A stretch of 46,660 bases of DNA, from NCBI GenBank assembly GCA_017623605.1, contig JAGAOR010000008.1:1-46660 (forward strand), read 5' to 3'. Shown here in pieces: positions 16,021-24,041 of this stretch. The position numbers were made by a program, and so were the translations under genes. The notes under the pieces were generated by a model that had not been told where the DNA came from, made no database searches, and saw nothing but the letters and a program-made list of their open reading frames with translations. This DNA is from Clostridia bacterium. Lineage in GTDB: Bacteria; Bacillota; Clostridia; Christensenellales; Borkfalkiaceae. Position 1 is the stretch's first letter. Each line of letters opens with the position of its first letter.

Positions 16021-16196
16021 GAACTCAATTGCGTGAGGGAGTAGCAAACGCCCCCGTTGGGCGTGGCAAGTCAACAACACTAACCTTTTGGTCTGGCTTG
16101 TCTTAAATTGCAAGACTCACGTATGGCAACGATATAGCTATACGTGCAGTAATCAAAAGAAAAAACGCCCGTATAGATAAATCGGGCGTTTTATTG
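16021..16196 (+). ncRNA. yybP-ykoY family (Mn2+) riboswitch
   Basis: The leader contains the family-typical GGGAGTAGC (16038-16046) and GGCAAGTCAACA on opposite sides, closed by P1 CGTGAG (16032-16037) / CTCACG (16116-16121). Downstream, ACGTAT (16119-16124) can pair with ATACGT (16140-16145), competing with P1, and CTATAC (16138-16143) can pair with GTATAG (16171-16176), competing with the terminator. Known members sense Mn2+ and switch on exporters, which fits the cation ATPase that follows. The consensus was recognised by eye. Confidence 0.88.
16162..16196 (+). terminator. Riboswitch-controlled terminator
   Basis: Perfect 10-bp stem AAAACGCCCG / CGGGCGTTTT with loop TATAGATAAAT, followed by ATTGTTTT, ending 34 nt before the ATPase start. 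Confidence 0.85.
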
Positions 16197-16229
16197 TTTT
16201 GTAAAATCATTACGTATAAGGAGAAACGT

Positions 16230-18896
16230 ATGAAAGAATATTGTCAGTCCAAAGAATCTGTCTTGGAAACGCTTGGCGTTTCGCAAGAGAACGGGTTGTC
16301 TGTATCGGAGGCGGAAAAACGCCTTGCCGAGAACGGCAAGAACAAGCTTGTGGAAGCGAAGAAAAAATCGTTAATCCGCAGATTTTTCGAACAGCTTGCC
16401 GATCCGATGATCATCATTCTGATCGTCGCGGCGTTTATTTCCGGCGCGCTGTCCGTGTATCACATCACGCAAGGCGAAGAGGGTGAATTCGTAGACGTTA
16501 TCATTATTCTCGCCGTCGTGCTTATCAACGCGGTGCTTGGTGTATTCCAAGAAAGCAAAGCGGAAAAAGCGATAGAAGCTTTGCAGGAAATGTCGGCGGC
16601 AAAATCAAAGGTACTTCGTGATGGTAAGGTGCAGATCGTACCTAGCGAAGATCTCGTAGTGGGCGATATAGTGCTTTTGGAAGCGGGCGACGCAGTTCCT
16701 GCGGACGGGCGTATTTTAGAAAGCGCGAGTATGAAAATCGAAGAAGCCGCGCTCACGGGCGAATCGGTGCCCGTAGATAAAATTTCGGAAGCTATTTCCG
16801 CGGGCGATAATAAAGAAGTGCCCCTTGGTGATCGGAAAAATATGGTCTATATGGGCAGTACGGTGGTGTACGGTCGCGGTGTAGCGGTGATAACGGCAAC
16901 GGGTATGGATACGGAAATGGGCAAGATTGCAGGCGCGCTCGCGCAAGCAGAAGAAGGACAAACGCCCTTGCAGATCAAGCTCGGTCAGCTTTCGAAAATT
17001 CTCACGTGGCTCGTGCTCGGCATTAGCATAATCGTGTTCGGCGTGAAGCTTATTCAACAGCTTGCGGCGGGTAGCGGACTTTCCTTTGAATTTGGCTTGG
17101 AAGCGTTTATGGTGGCGGTATCGCTTGCGGTTGCCGCAATTCCCGAGGGCTTGGCGGCAGTCGTTACCATCGTGCTTTCGATCGGCGTTACGAATATGTC
17201 CAAGCGGAACGCGATTATTCGTAAGCTTACGGCAGTCGAAACGCTCGGTTGTGCGCAGATCATCTGCTCGGATAAAACGGGAACGCTTACGCAAAATAAG
17301 ATGACGGTCGTAGAATATTTCGGTGAAGACGAGCTTCGTGCGGCGAAAGGTATGGCTCTTTGTTCGGACGCAGAGCTCGACGAAAACGGCGAAGTTACGG
17401 GTGAACCGACGGAGGCGGCACTCGTCGTTTGGGCGAATAAGCTCAGCGCGCCCAAAACACAGTTAAAAGCGGAGCTTCCGAGAGTAGGCGAGCTTCCCTT
17501 CGATTCTTCGCGTAAAATGATGTCTACTATGCACGGCAGAGAAACGGATTTGGTGCAGTATACGAAAGGCGCGCCAGACGTAGTGATCGACCGTTGTCAA
17601 TATTACCTCAAAGACGGTAAGCCTGCGCCTATGACGAAAGAAGCGAAAGCGGAGATTATGGCGGCGAACAAGGCCATGGCAGATAAAGCGTTGCGCGTGC
17701 TTGCGATCGCCGAACGCGTTTGGGCTAACCAACCTGAAAAATACGAAAGCGAGGCAATGGAAACGGAGCTGTGCTTCACGGGACTTTGCGGTATGATTGA
17801 TCCCGTTCGTCCTGAAGTGAAAGCGGCGATTGCGGAATGTCGCGAGGCGGGTATTCGTCCGATTATGATCACGGGCGACCATATTGATACGGCGATAGCG
17901 ATTGCCAAAGAACTTGGTATTTTAACGGACGAAGTTCGCGCAATCACGGGCGCGCAGCTCAATGAAATGGACGACGAAACGTTTGAAAAGGAATTTGCTT
18001 CGATCGGTGTTTACGCTCGCGTGCAGCCTGAACACAAAACGCGTATCGTCAACGCTTGGAGAAAGGCAGGGTACGTTACGGCAATGACGGGTGACGGCGT
18101 AAACGACGCGCCCTCGATTAAATCCGCAGATATTGGCGTCGGTATGGGTATCACGGGCACGGACGTTACCAAGAACGTTGCGGATATGGTGCTTGCGGAC
18201 GATAACTTCGCGACGATTGTTGGGGCGGTGGAAGAAGGTCGCCGTATTTACGATAATATCCGTAAAGCCATTCAATTCCTGCTTGCTTCGAATATGAGCG
18301 AGGTGCTTGCTATCTTTGTTGCAACGCTTATGGGATTTAGTATTTTACAACCCGTACACCTTTTGTGGATTAACCTCGTAACCGATTGTTTCCCCGCGCT
18401 CGCGCTCGGAACGGAAAAGGCGGAAGCGGACGTTATGAAACGTAAACCACGCGACGCGCAAGCGGGCGTATTCTCGGACGGTATGGGCGTAGACGTTTTA
18501 TATCAAGGCGTTGCGGTTGCGGTTTTGGTAATTTTGTCTTATTTCCTCGGTCATTTTATCAACGAGGGTGTATGGACGTTTGAGAATAGTGCGCACGGCA
18601 CGACGATGGCGTTCCTAACGATGTCTATGGCGGAAATTTTCCATAGCTTCAATATGCGTTCACAAAGAAAGAGCCTGTTCGGTATCAAACGGCAGAACAA
18701 ATGGCTGTGGGGTGCGGCAATCGGCTCGTTTGCGGCAACCGCGCTGGTATGTGAAGTGCCTTTCCTTGCTATGGCATTCGGGTTCGAGGCGGTAGGACTT
18801 TTGGAATTTGCGGTGGCAATCGGACTTGGCGCGTGCATTATTCCTGTCGTAGAAACGGTGAAATTCGTGCAAAGAAAACGCGCGAAAAACAAATAA
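16230..18896 (+). CDS. P2A-type cation-transporting ATPase (Ca2+/Mn2+ exporter)
   Basis: 888-residue P-type ATPase. An N-terminal cation-ATPase domain (about 1-70) is followed by the actuator motif TGES at 176-179, the phosphorylation motif DKTGT at 348-352 and TGDGVND at 620-626. About ten membrane segments are present. M4 carries AAIPEGLAAV (transport Glu) and M6 NLVTDCFPALALG, keeping the N, T and D that bind Ca2+ or Mn2+ in this class, with C replacing the usual G after the Asp. The start is the ATG with AGGAG 6 nt upstream. The Mn2+-type riboswitch argues that it exports Mn2+, as YoaB-like pumps do; Ca2+ transport is possible too. Confidence 0.93.
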   Translation: MKEYCQSKESVLETLGVSQENGLSVSEAEKRLAENGKNKLVEAKKKSLIRRFFEQLADPMIIILIVAAFISGALSVYHITQGEEGEFVDVIIILAVVLINAVLGVFQESKAEKAIEALQEMSAAKSKVLRDGKVQIVPSEDLVVGDIVLLEAGDAVPADGRILESASMKIEEAALTGESVPVDKISEAISAGDNKEVPLGDRKNMVYMGSTVVYGRGVAVITATGMDTEMGKIAGALAQAEEGQTPLQIKLGQLSKILTWLVLGISIIVFGVKLIQQLAAGSGLSFEFGLEAFMVAVSLAVAAIPEGLAAVVTIVLSIGVTNMSKRNAIIRKLTAVETLGCAQIICSDKTGTLTQNKMTVVEYFGEDELRAAKGMALCSDAELDENGEVTGEPTEAALVVWANKLSAPKTQLKAELPRVGELPFDSSRKMMSTMHGRETDLVQYTKGAPDVVIDRCQYYLKDGKPAPMTKEAKAEIMAANKAMADKALRVLAIAERVWANQPEKYESEAMETELCFTGLCGMIDPVRPEVKAAIAECREAGIRPIMITGDHIDTAIAIAKELGILTDEVRAITGAQLNEMDDETFEKEFASIGVYARVQPEHKTRIVNAWRKAGYVTAMTGDGVNDAPSIKSADIGVGMGITGTDVTKNVADMVLADDNFATIVGAVEEGRRIYDNIRKAIQFLLASNMSEVLAIFVATLMGFSILQPVHLLWINLVTDCFPALALGTEKAEADVMKRKPRDAQAGVFSDGMGVDVLYQGVAVAVLVILSYFLGHFINEGVWTFENSAHGTTMAFLTMSMAEIFHSFNMRSQRKSLFGIKRQNKWLWGAAIGSFAATALVCEVPFLAMAFGFEAVGLLEFAVAIGLGACIIPVVETVKFVQRKRAKNK

Positions 18897-18911
18897 TACG
18901 GCTTAACGAAG

Positions 18912-18945
18912 AGGACGTTCCTTTGCGGAACGTCCTTTATTTATG
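18912..18945 (+). terminator. Terminator after the cation ATPase
   Basis: 10-bp stem AGGACGTTCC / GGAACGTCCT with a 5-nt loop and TTATTTAT tail. Confidence 0.87.
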
Positions 18946-19048
18946 CGAAAAATATCGAAAAAATAGAAAAGCTCGCCACCGTGTACGCGTTGAAAGAAAA
19001 AAAAGAGAAAATTTTTACGATTTTATCGGATATTTTTTCTTAAAATCC

Positions 19049-19077
19049 TTGACCGATTGCGTAAGATATGGTATAAT
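19049..19077 (+). promoter_or_regulatory. Promoter of the 740-residue repeat protein gene
   Basis: TTGACC (19049-19054), 17-bp spacer, perfect TATAAT (19072-19077) with extended TGG; predicted +1 near 19084. The rest of the 254-nt gap after the ATPase is AT-rich and shows only the ATPase terminator. Confidence 0.87.
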
Positions 19078-19150
19078 AATACTTGATAAATGAGAAATCG
19101 TGCCTTTTTATAAGTAAAAGGGCAAGTATAAACGAAAACCGAGGTGTAAT

Positions 19151-21373
19151 ATGGCGGACAAAAAACAGTTGGAAGCATCAAAAATCGACGCGTTGTATAG
19201 TTGGATTTCCTACGATTTGCAAAAAATGAAAGGCGAATTGCTCAAAGAGATGAAATATTCTTCCGTGCAGGTCGGCTCGCTTTATCAAGCGGTGCAAAGC
19301 GATAAGGATAAATCTGCGCAAGCAATTTCGCAAGAGATTCGTTATAGCTATAAGCAAAATCAAACGATTTACGACGGACTTGCAACGATGCTTACGAAAG
19401 AAGTCGGCGAGCGTTTAAATTCTATGGACGAATCGACGGCGACGATTAGCAATGAGCAAACCGCCATAAAGCAAGCGATTGAAGCGGCTGTAGAAAGCGT
19501 TATGCAAAAGCTTGAAGCAGTTGAGGGCGACGTTGCCGCGCTTGAAAACGTAGACGTGGAAAAGCTTGCGGAAAAGGTAAAGGAAAGCGTATCGGACGTT
19601 ATTGCGCAACTTGAAGAGGTCGTAAGCGAAGCGAAATATAGCTATATGCAACAGCAAGCGATCTACGATGGTTTAACCGCGCTTATCTCGGGTGAAGTTG
19701 TCGCAAAACTTAACGACGTGCAAGCAAAACTTGCAGTGTTGGAACAGCTCGATAACGCGATCGCGGAAGTGAACGAAAGAGTAGCGGAAGGTATTGCGCT
19801 TTTCGAAGACGCCGATTATAAATCGGTAATCGAATCGGTTGCGGAAAAGACGGAAGAAAGCGTAGCGGAGCATAGTCGTCAAGTTTTGGAAGCGGTAGCG
19901 GCGATTCCCGTTGCGGAAAACGTAGATTACAACCGTATCGTAGACGAGGTTGGCGACAAGGTGCTTGAGCTGTTGGGCGAAGTAGGCTTGGGAGAAGCTG
20001 CTCCCGCGCCCGTAGTGGTTGAAGTCCCCGAAAAGCCCGTAGAAGTGAAGATTGATTACGATAAAATTATTTACGGCGCGGCAGAAAAGGTTGTAGAATC
20101 GTTGCCGTATCCTGAAAAAGTAAACTACCGTCGTATCGACGAAAGTTTTGAAAAAGCGGCGGAGAAAGTTAATCTCCAAGTGAACGTCGGCGAGGACGTG
20201 ATCGCGGCGGCAGTAAACACCGCGGTAGAAAAGGCAATGTCGAAAATTATGGAAGCACTCGACGTTGACGCGCTTGCAACGGCGGTTGCGGCGAAGATCG
20301 AAGTACCGAAAGCGGAAGCGGTGGAAATTGATTACGATCTTCTTGCGACGATGGTTGCGGATAAGCTTGCGGCAAGCGACGAGCAGACGTACGACGTAGT
20401 TTTGGACGAGGCGGGGATTGATCAGATCGCGGAGAAAGTTTCCGAAAGACTTGGACAGATTGAAAACGTCGATTATACGCGTATTGAAAATATCGTTGAA
20501 GAAAAACTGACGAATCAACCCTGTGAAGAACCTACATACGAGCTCGTCGTAGACGAAGAGGGCGTTCAAGCGATTGCAAAGAGCGTTTCCGAAGAACTTT
20601 GTAAATGTTGCAAGACTTGCGAAGAGGCGGCTTCCACGCAAGCTCCCGTGGAAGAAGTCGTTGAAACGGTTGAAGAAGTTGTAGAAGAAGTTGTAGAGGA
20701 AGCGGTTGAAGAAACGGTTGAAGCGGTTGAGTCGCCCGTGGAAGAAGCGGTTGAAGTCGTAGAAGAGACGCAGGTAAGCGAAGAACTTGCAGTTGCGGCA
20801 GAGCCCGTAGCAGAAAGCGCGGAAGCCGTTTTGGAAGAAGTAGATAATCAGCTCGTAGACGCGGAAACGGGGCTCGTGATTCGTTTGAAGAAGAGCTTCA
20901 CCGCGAAAATGAAACAGAGCGACGAGAAAGTCAAGGAATATTACAGCGATATTAAAAACGAACTGACTTCGTATAAGAAGATCAATTCTAACGTCAGCTG
21001 GCACGGCGACAGATTTAACTTCGGTCGCGATACGGTTGCAAAGGTGAATATTTGCGGTAAAACGCTTTGCTTCTATCTCGCGCTTGATCCTGAAAATCCC
21101 GAATATAAAACCACCGTATATCACCAAAAGAACGTAGGCGCGCAAAAAGCGTATGAAAACACGCCGTTTATGGTAAAAGTAAAGAGCGATGCGGCGGCAA
21201 AGAAAGCACTCCGTTTGGTGGGGTATCTTGCCGATAAGCTCGGTGCGGTGAAAGAGAACGGTTTCGAGCCCGTGAACTACGCGGAAGAATTTGCGTATGA
21301 AACGACGAAACAACTTTTCGACGCAGGGTATATCAAAGCCACGAAAGAGAAGAAAGTTGATCTCGACTTTTGA
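19151..21373 (+). CDS. Acidic repeat protein of unknown function with conserved C-terminal domain
   Basis: 740 residues, no signal peptide or membrane segment, so cytoplasmic and probably largely helical. Residues 65-90 and 163-188 are copies (YSYKQNQTIYDGL and YSYMQQQAIYDGL). From about 221 to 483 a DY-x2-I-type motif recurs: ADYKSVI, VDYNRIV, IDYDKII, VNYRRID, IDYDLLA, VDYTRIE. Two ~48-residue units (about 391-434 and 439-483) look like a tandem duplication. A Cys cluster CKCCKTC (484-490) precedes a very acidic Val/Glu-rich linker (about 497-565). Residues 575-700 form a compact domain (SWHGDRFNFGRDTVAKV, LCFYLALDPENPEY) that I recall from other gut Clostridia proteins without known function. 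It has its own promoter and terminator. Confidence 0.85.
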   Translation: MADKKQLEASKIDALYSWISYDLQKMKGELLKEMKYSSVQVGSLYQAVQSDKDKSAQAISQEIRYSYKQNQTIYDGLATMLTKEVGERLNSMDESTATISNEQTAIKQAIEAAVESVMQKLEAVEGDVAALENVDVEKLAEKVKESVSDVIAQLEEVVSEAKYSYMQQQAIYDGLTALISGEVVAKLNDVQAKLAVLEQLDNAIAEVNERVAEGIALFEDADYKSVIESVAEKTEESVAEHSRQVLEAVAAIPVAENVDYNRIVDEVGDKVLELLGEVGLGEAAPAPVVVEVPEKPVEVKIDYDKIIYGAAEKVVESLPYPEKVNYRRIDESFEKAAEKVNLQVNVGEDVIAAAVNTAVEKAMSKIMEALDVDALATAVAAKIEVPKAEAVEIDYDLLATMVADKLAASDEQTYDVVLDEAGIDQIAEKVSERLGQIENVDYTRIENIVEEKLTNQPCEEPTYELVVDEEGVQAIAKSVSEELCKCCKTCEEAASTQAPVEEVVETVEEVVEEVVEEAVEETVEAVESPVEEAVEVVEETQVSEELAVAAEPVAESAEAVLEEVDNQLVDAETGLVIRLKKSFTAKMKQSDEKVKEYYSDIKNELTSYKKINSNVSWHGDRFNFGRDTVAKVNICGKTLCFYLALDPENPEYKTTVYHQKNVGAQKAYENTPFMVKVKSDAAAKKALRLVGYLADKLGAVKENGFEPVNYAEEFAYETTKQLFDAGYIKATKEKKVDLDF

Positions 21374-21408
21374 TTAGACGCAAAAGAAAATAGATACGAA
21401 TAATGAGA

Positions 21409-21447
21409 AGAGAGCTGATAATTTCATAATTTTCGGCTCTCTATTTT
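21409..21447 (+). terminator. Terminator after the 740-residue protein gene
   Basis: Stem AGAGAGCTGA / TCGGCTCTCT (one T·G pair), loop containing AATT/AATT, then ATTTTA. The T-run is short and runs directly into the RNase J start codon. Confidence 0.7.
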
Positions 21448-23397
21448 ATGAGCGGACGAGCATCCGCCAAGGAGAACACAAAGAAGGTGAAGGAAAGAAA
21501 ACAAATAAGCAATCCCCGCAAAGGGGCGAAAGCACCCACGGCGGGAAGAAGGGGCTCGGCAAAATCCAAGAAAAATCCGATGGGCACAGCGTTTTCTATG
21601 GAAGACGGCGCATATTACGTGCCTCCGCAGTCGCAGTCGCAGCCGCAAAAAAGACGCGCAAAAAAAACGTTAGAGACTGTGTCGGAAAAGCCTATAAAGA
21701 AATTACAAAACCCCAAGGAGAAAGCGCAATCCAATAAAAAGAAAAAGCCTGTACGAATTATATTTTTAGGTGGCGTCGGTGAAATCGGTAAAAATATGAC
21801 CGCAATCGAATACGGTAACGACATAATCGTCGTGGACGCAGGCTTGACGTTTCCGAGTGTCGAAGATATGCCGGGGATTGATTCAGTAGTGCCCGACGTA
21901 ACGTATCTTGCGCAGAATAAGCATAAGGTACGCGGCGTATTACTCACGCACGGGCACGAGGACCATATCGGCGGTGTGCCGTATCTTATGAAAGAGCTTG
22001 CACCCAATACGCCTATTTTTGGCACGAAGCTCACGCTTATGCTTACGGATAATAAATTGCAAGAACACCGCATACAAAACGTAACGCAAAAGGTGGTGGA
22101 GGCGGGAGATCGAGTGAAGCTTGGAGCATTCGAAGTGGAATTTATCAACGTAAACCATTCCATTTCAGGTGCTTGTGCGCTTGCGATACGCACGCCCGTA
22201 GGCTTAATTTACCATAGCAGCGATTTTAAAATCGACCTCACGCCCGTAGCTGGTGCGCCGATTGATTTGAAGAGGATTGCCGAGCTTGGCAAAGAGGGCG
22301 TACTCTTATATATGGGCGAATCGACGAATATTGAACGCGCGGGTTACACGATGAGCGAAACGGTAGTGGGAACGACGCTCGATCATCTGTTTTCAGAAAA
22401 TATGAATCGCAGATTGATCATAGCCACGTTTGCTTCCAACGTACACCGCTTACAACAAATTATTGATCTGGCGGTAAAATACCGCAGAAAAGTCGCTCTT
22501 TCGGGGCGAAGTATGTTCAAAGTTGTGGATGCGGCGGTGAAAATTGGCGAACTCATCATTCCCGAGGGGATTTTGATAGATATAGAACGCACGAAAAATC
22601 TGTTTGACGGCGAGCTTTTAATACTTTCGACGGGCTCGCAGGGCGAACCGATGAGCGCGCTCACGCGTATGGCTTCGGGGGATTTTAATAAAGTAACGAT
22701 TGGCGTAAACGATACGATTATTATTTCCGCAAATCCAATCCCGGGCAATGAGAAAATGATTTATCGCGTGATCAATAATTTGTATAAAATCGGTGCGCGT
22801 GTAGTGTATGAAAGCTTGGAAAAGATCCACGTTTCAGGGCACGCTTGTCAGGAAGAGCATAAAATTTTATATTCCCTTTTACGCCCGAAATTCTTTATTC
22901 CCGTGCACGGCGAATACCGTCATTTGAAACGCCACGCCCAACTCGTCGAATCGTTAGGGCTTCCCGAACGAAATGTGTTAATCACGGAAATCGGAAATTG
23001 CGTAGAGCTTACCGATAGAGAAATCAAGATTGCGGATAACGTACCCGCGGGCACGCTTTTGATCGACGGCGAGGGCTCGGAGGATTACGGAACGAGCGAG
23101 GTTATGAAAGACCGCTTGAAGATGTCCGCGGACGGGATTTTCTCCGTTGCACTTGCAGTTACGGGCAACTACGTGATCAACGATCCCGTAATCGAATCGC
23201 ACGGCTTTATGTTCACGGAAACGACGGGTTCGGAATCAGAGCTTAAATCTATCGTGCAGCGCGCGGTGGAGAATTACGATTATGCAAACGGCAATAAAGA
23301 CGAGCTTGTCGCACACGTAAGAAAATCCTTAAAAAACTATTTTTATAAAACGACGAAACAATCGCCCCTTATTATCGTTTCCGTTTTAGACGTTTAA
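21448..23397 (+). CDS. rnj: Ribonuclease J with basic N-terminal extension
   Basis: Metallo-beta-lactamase-fold RNase (5' exonuclease and endonuclease in mRNA turnover and rRNA maturation). The core begins near residue 100 (VRIIFLGGVGEIGKNM); the zinc motif HGHEDH is at about 168-173; later motifs include HSISGACAL, YHSSDFK, LSTGSQGEPMSAL and HVSGHACQEEHKIL. Residues 1-100 form a Lys/Arg-rich, probably disordered extension not found in B. subtilis RNase J1, perhaps for RNA or ribosome contact. The start is uncertain: the ATG at 21448 has no ribosome site and abuts a terminator, while an in-frame GTG at 21487 has AAGGAG 12 nt upstream. It heads an eight-gene run. Confidence 0.93.
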   Translation: MSGRASAKENTKKVKERKQISNPRKGAKAPTAGRRGSAKSKKNPMGTAFSMEDGAYYVPPQSQSQPQKRRAKKTLETVSEKPIKKLQNPKEKAQSNKKKKPVRIIFLGGVGEIGKNMTAIEYGNDIIVVDAGLTFPSVEDMPGIDSVVPDVTYLAQNKHKVRGVLLTHGHEDHIGGVPYLMKELAPNTPIFGTKLTLMLTDNKLQEHRIQNVTQKVVEAGDRVKLGAFEVEFINVNHSISGACALAIRTPVGLIYHSSDFKIDLTPVAGAPIDLKRIAELGKEGVLLYMGESTNIERAGYTMSETVVGTTLDHLFSENMNRRLIIATFASNVHRLQQIIDLAVKYRRKVALSGRSMFKVVDAAVKIGELIIPEGILIDIERTKNLFDGELLILSTGSQGEPMSALTRMASGDFNKVTIGVNDTIIISANPIPGNEKMIYRVINNLYKIGARVVYESLEKIHVSGHACQEEHKILYSLLRPKFFIPVHGEYRHLKRHAQLVESLGLPERNVLITEIGNCVELTDREIKIADNVPAGTLLIDGEGSEDYGTSEVMKDRLKMSADGIFSVALAVTGNYVINDPVIESHGFMFTETTGSESELKSIVQRAVENYDYANGNKDELVAHVRKSLKNYFYKTTKQSPLIIVSVLDV

Positions 23398-23405
23398 AAT
23401 CACGA

Positions 23406-24041
23406 ATGAAGTATACGGCATCGCTTGTAAAATTGAATATCGACGACCGACTTGCCGCGCGCAGAGCCGAAGCGCTCGCGCGCGGAATTCCCGTTGCAGA
23501 CGAGGAAACGCTCAATTTTTTATTGTTGACGTTGGAGATGAATAAGCCCACTCGAATTTTAGAAATCGGCACGGCGGTAGGGCTTTCGGGTGTTGCTATG
23601 CTTTTAACGCTTCCCGACGCGAAATTAACGACGATCGAGCTGGAAGAGGAGCGATATGAGGAAGCGAAGCGGAATTTTGCGGATTTTGGCGTAGAAAGGC
23701 GCGTGAACGCGTATCTGGGTGATGCGGGTGAGATTTTGTCTATGATGGACGGGCAATTCGATTTCGTATTTTTAGACGGACCAAAAGCGCAATACGAGAA
23801 ATATTTATTTGATTTAAAGCGTTTAATGCGAAAGGGCGCGATACTCTTTTCCGACGACGTTTTATTATACGGTTGGGTAAGTGGAGTTGAGCCCACGCCG
23901 CAAAAAAGGCGTTCGATCGTGGAAAAAATACGCTCGTATTTGCAAGCACTTACAGCCGATCAAGATTTTCGTACGTCCGTTTTAGACGTTGGCGACGGGG
24001 TGGCGCTTTCATTATATAGCGGAGAAGGAAAAAAGGTATGA
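23406..24041 (+). CDS. trmR: SAM-dependent O-methyltransferase, TrmR-like (tRNA ho5U34 methyltransferase)
   Basis: 211 residues with a class I methyltransferase fold: motif I LEIGTAVGLSG (from about 52), the acidic ribose-binding ELEEE after the second strand, and FLDGPKAQY for the metal/catalytic region of the COMT-like family. B. subtilis TrmR (YrrM) of this family methylates 5-hydroxyuridine at wobble position 34 of tRNA to 5-methoxyuridine. The next gene, a U32 protein, matches the YrrN/YrrO (TrhP) proteins that make 5-hydroxyuridine, and the two overlap by 4 nt, which strongly supports the role. It lies 8 nt after RNase J without its own ribosome site. Confidence 0.85.
   Translation: MKYTASLVKLNIDDRLAARRAEALARGIPVADEETLNFLLLTLEMNKPTRILEIGTAVGLSGVAMLLTLPDAKLTTIELEEERYEEAKRNFADFGVERRVNAYLGDAGEILSMMDGQFDFVFLDGPKAQYEKYLFDLKRLMRKGAILFSDDVLLYGWVSGVEPTPQKRRSIVEKIRSYLQALTADQDFRTSVLDVGDGVALSLYSGEGKKV

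Noticed and set aside
19101-19124. Hairpin TGCCTTTTT/AAAAGGGCA in the leader of the 740-residue protein gene
   Set aside because: Short, AT-rich, no T-run and no alternative partner; not enough to claim control.
19673-21313. Long open frame antisense to the 740-residue protein gene
   Set aside because: Arises from the Glu/Val/Ala-rich codons of the sense gene; Phe/Arg/Tyr-rich, no promoter, no ribosome site, no known domain.
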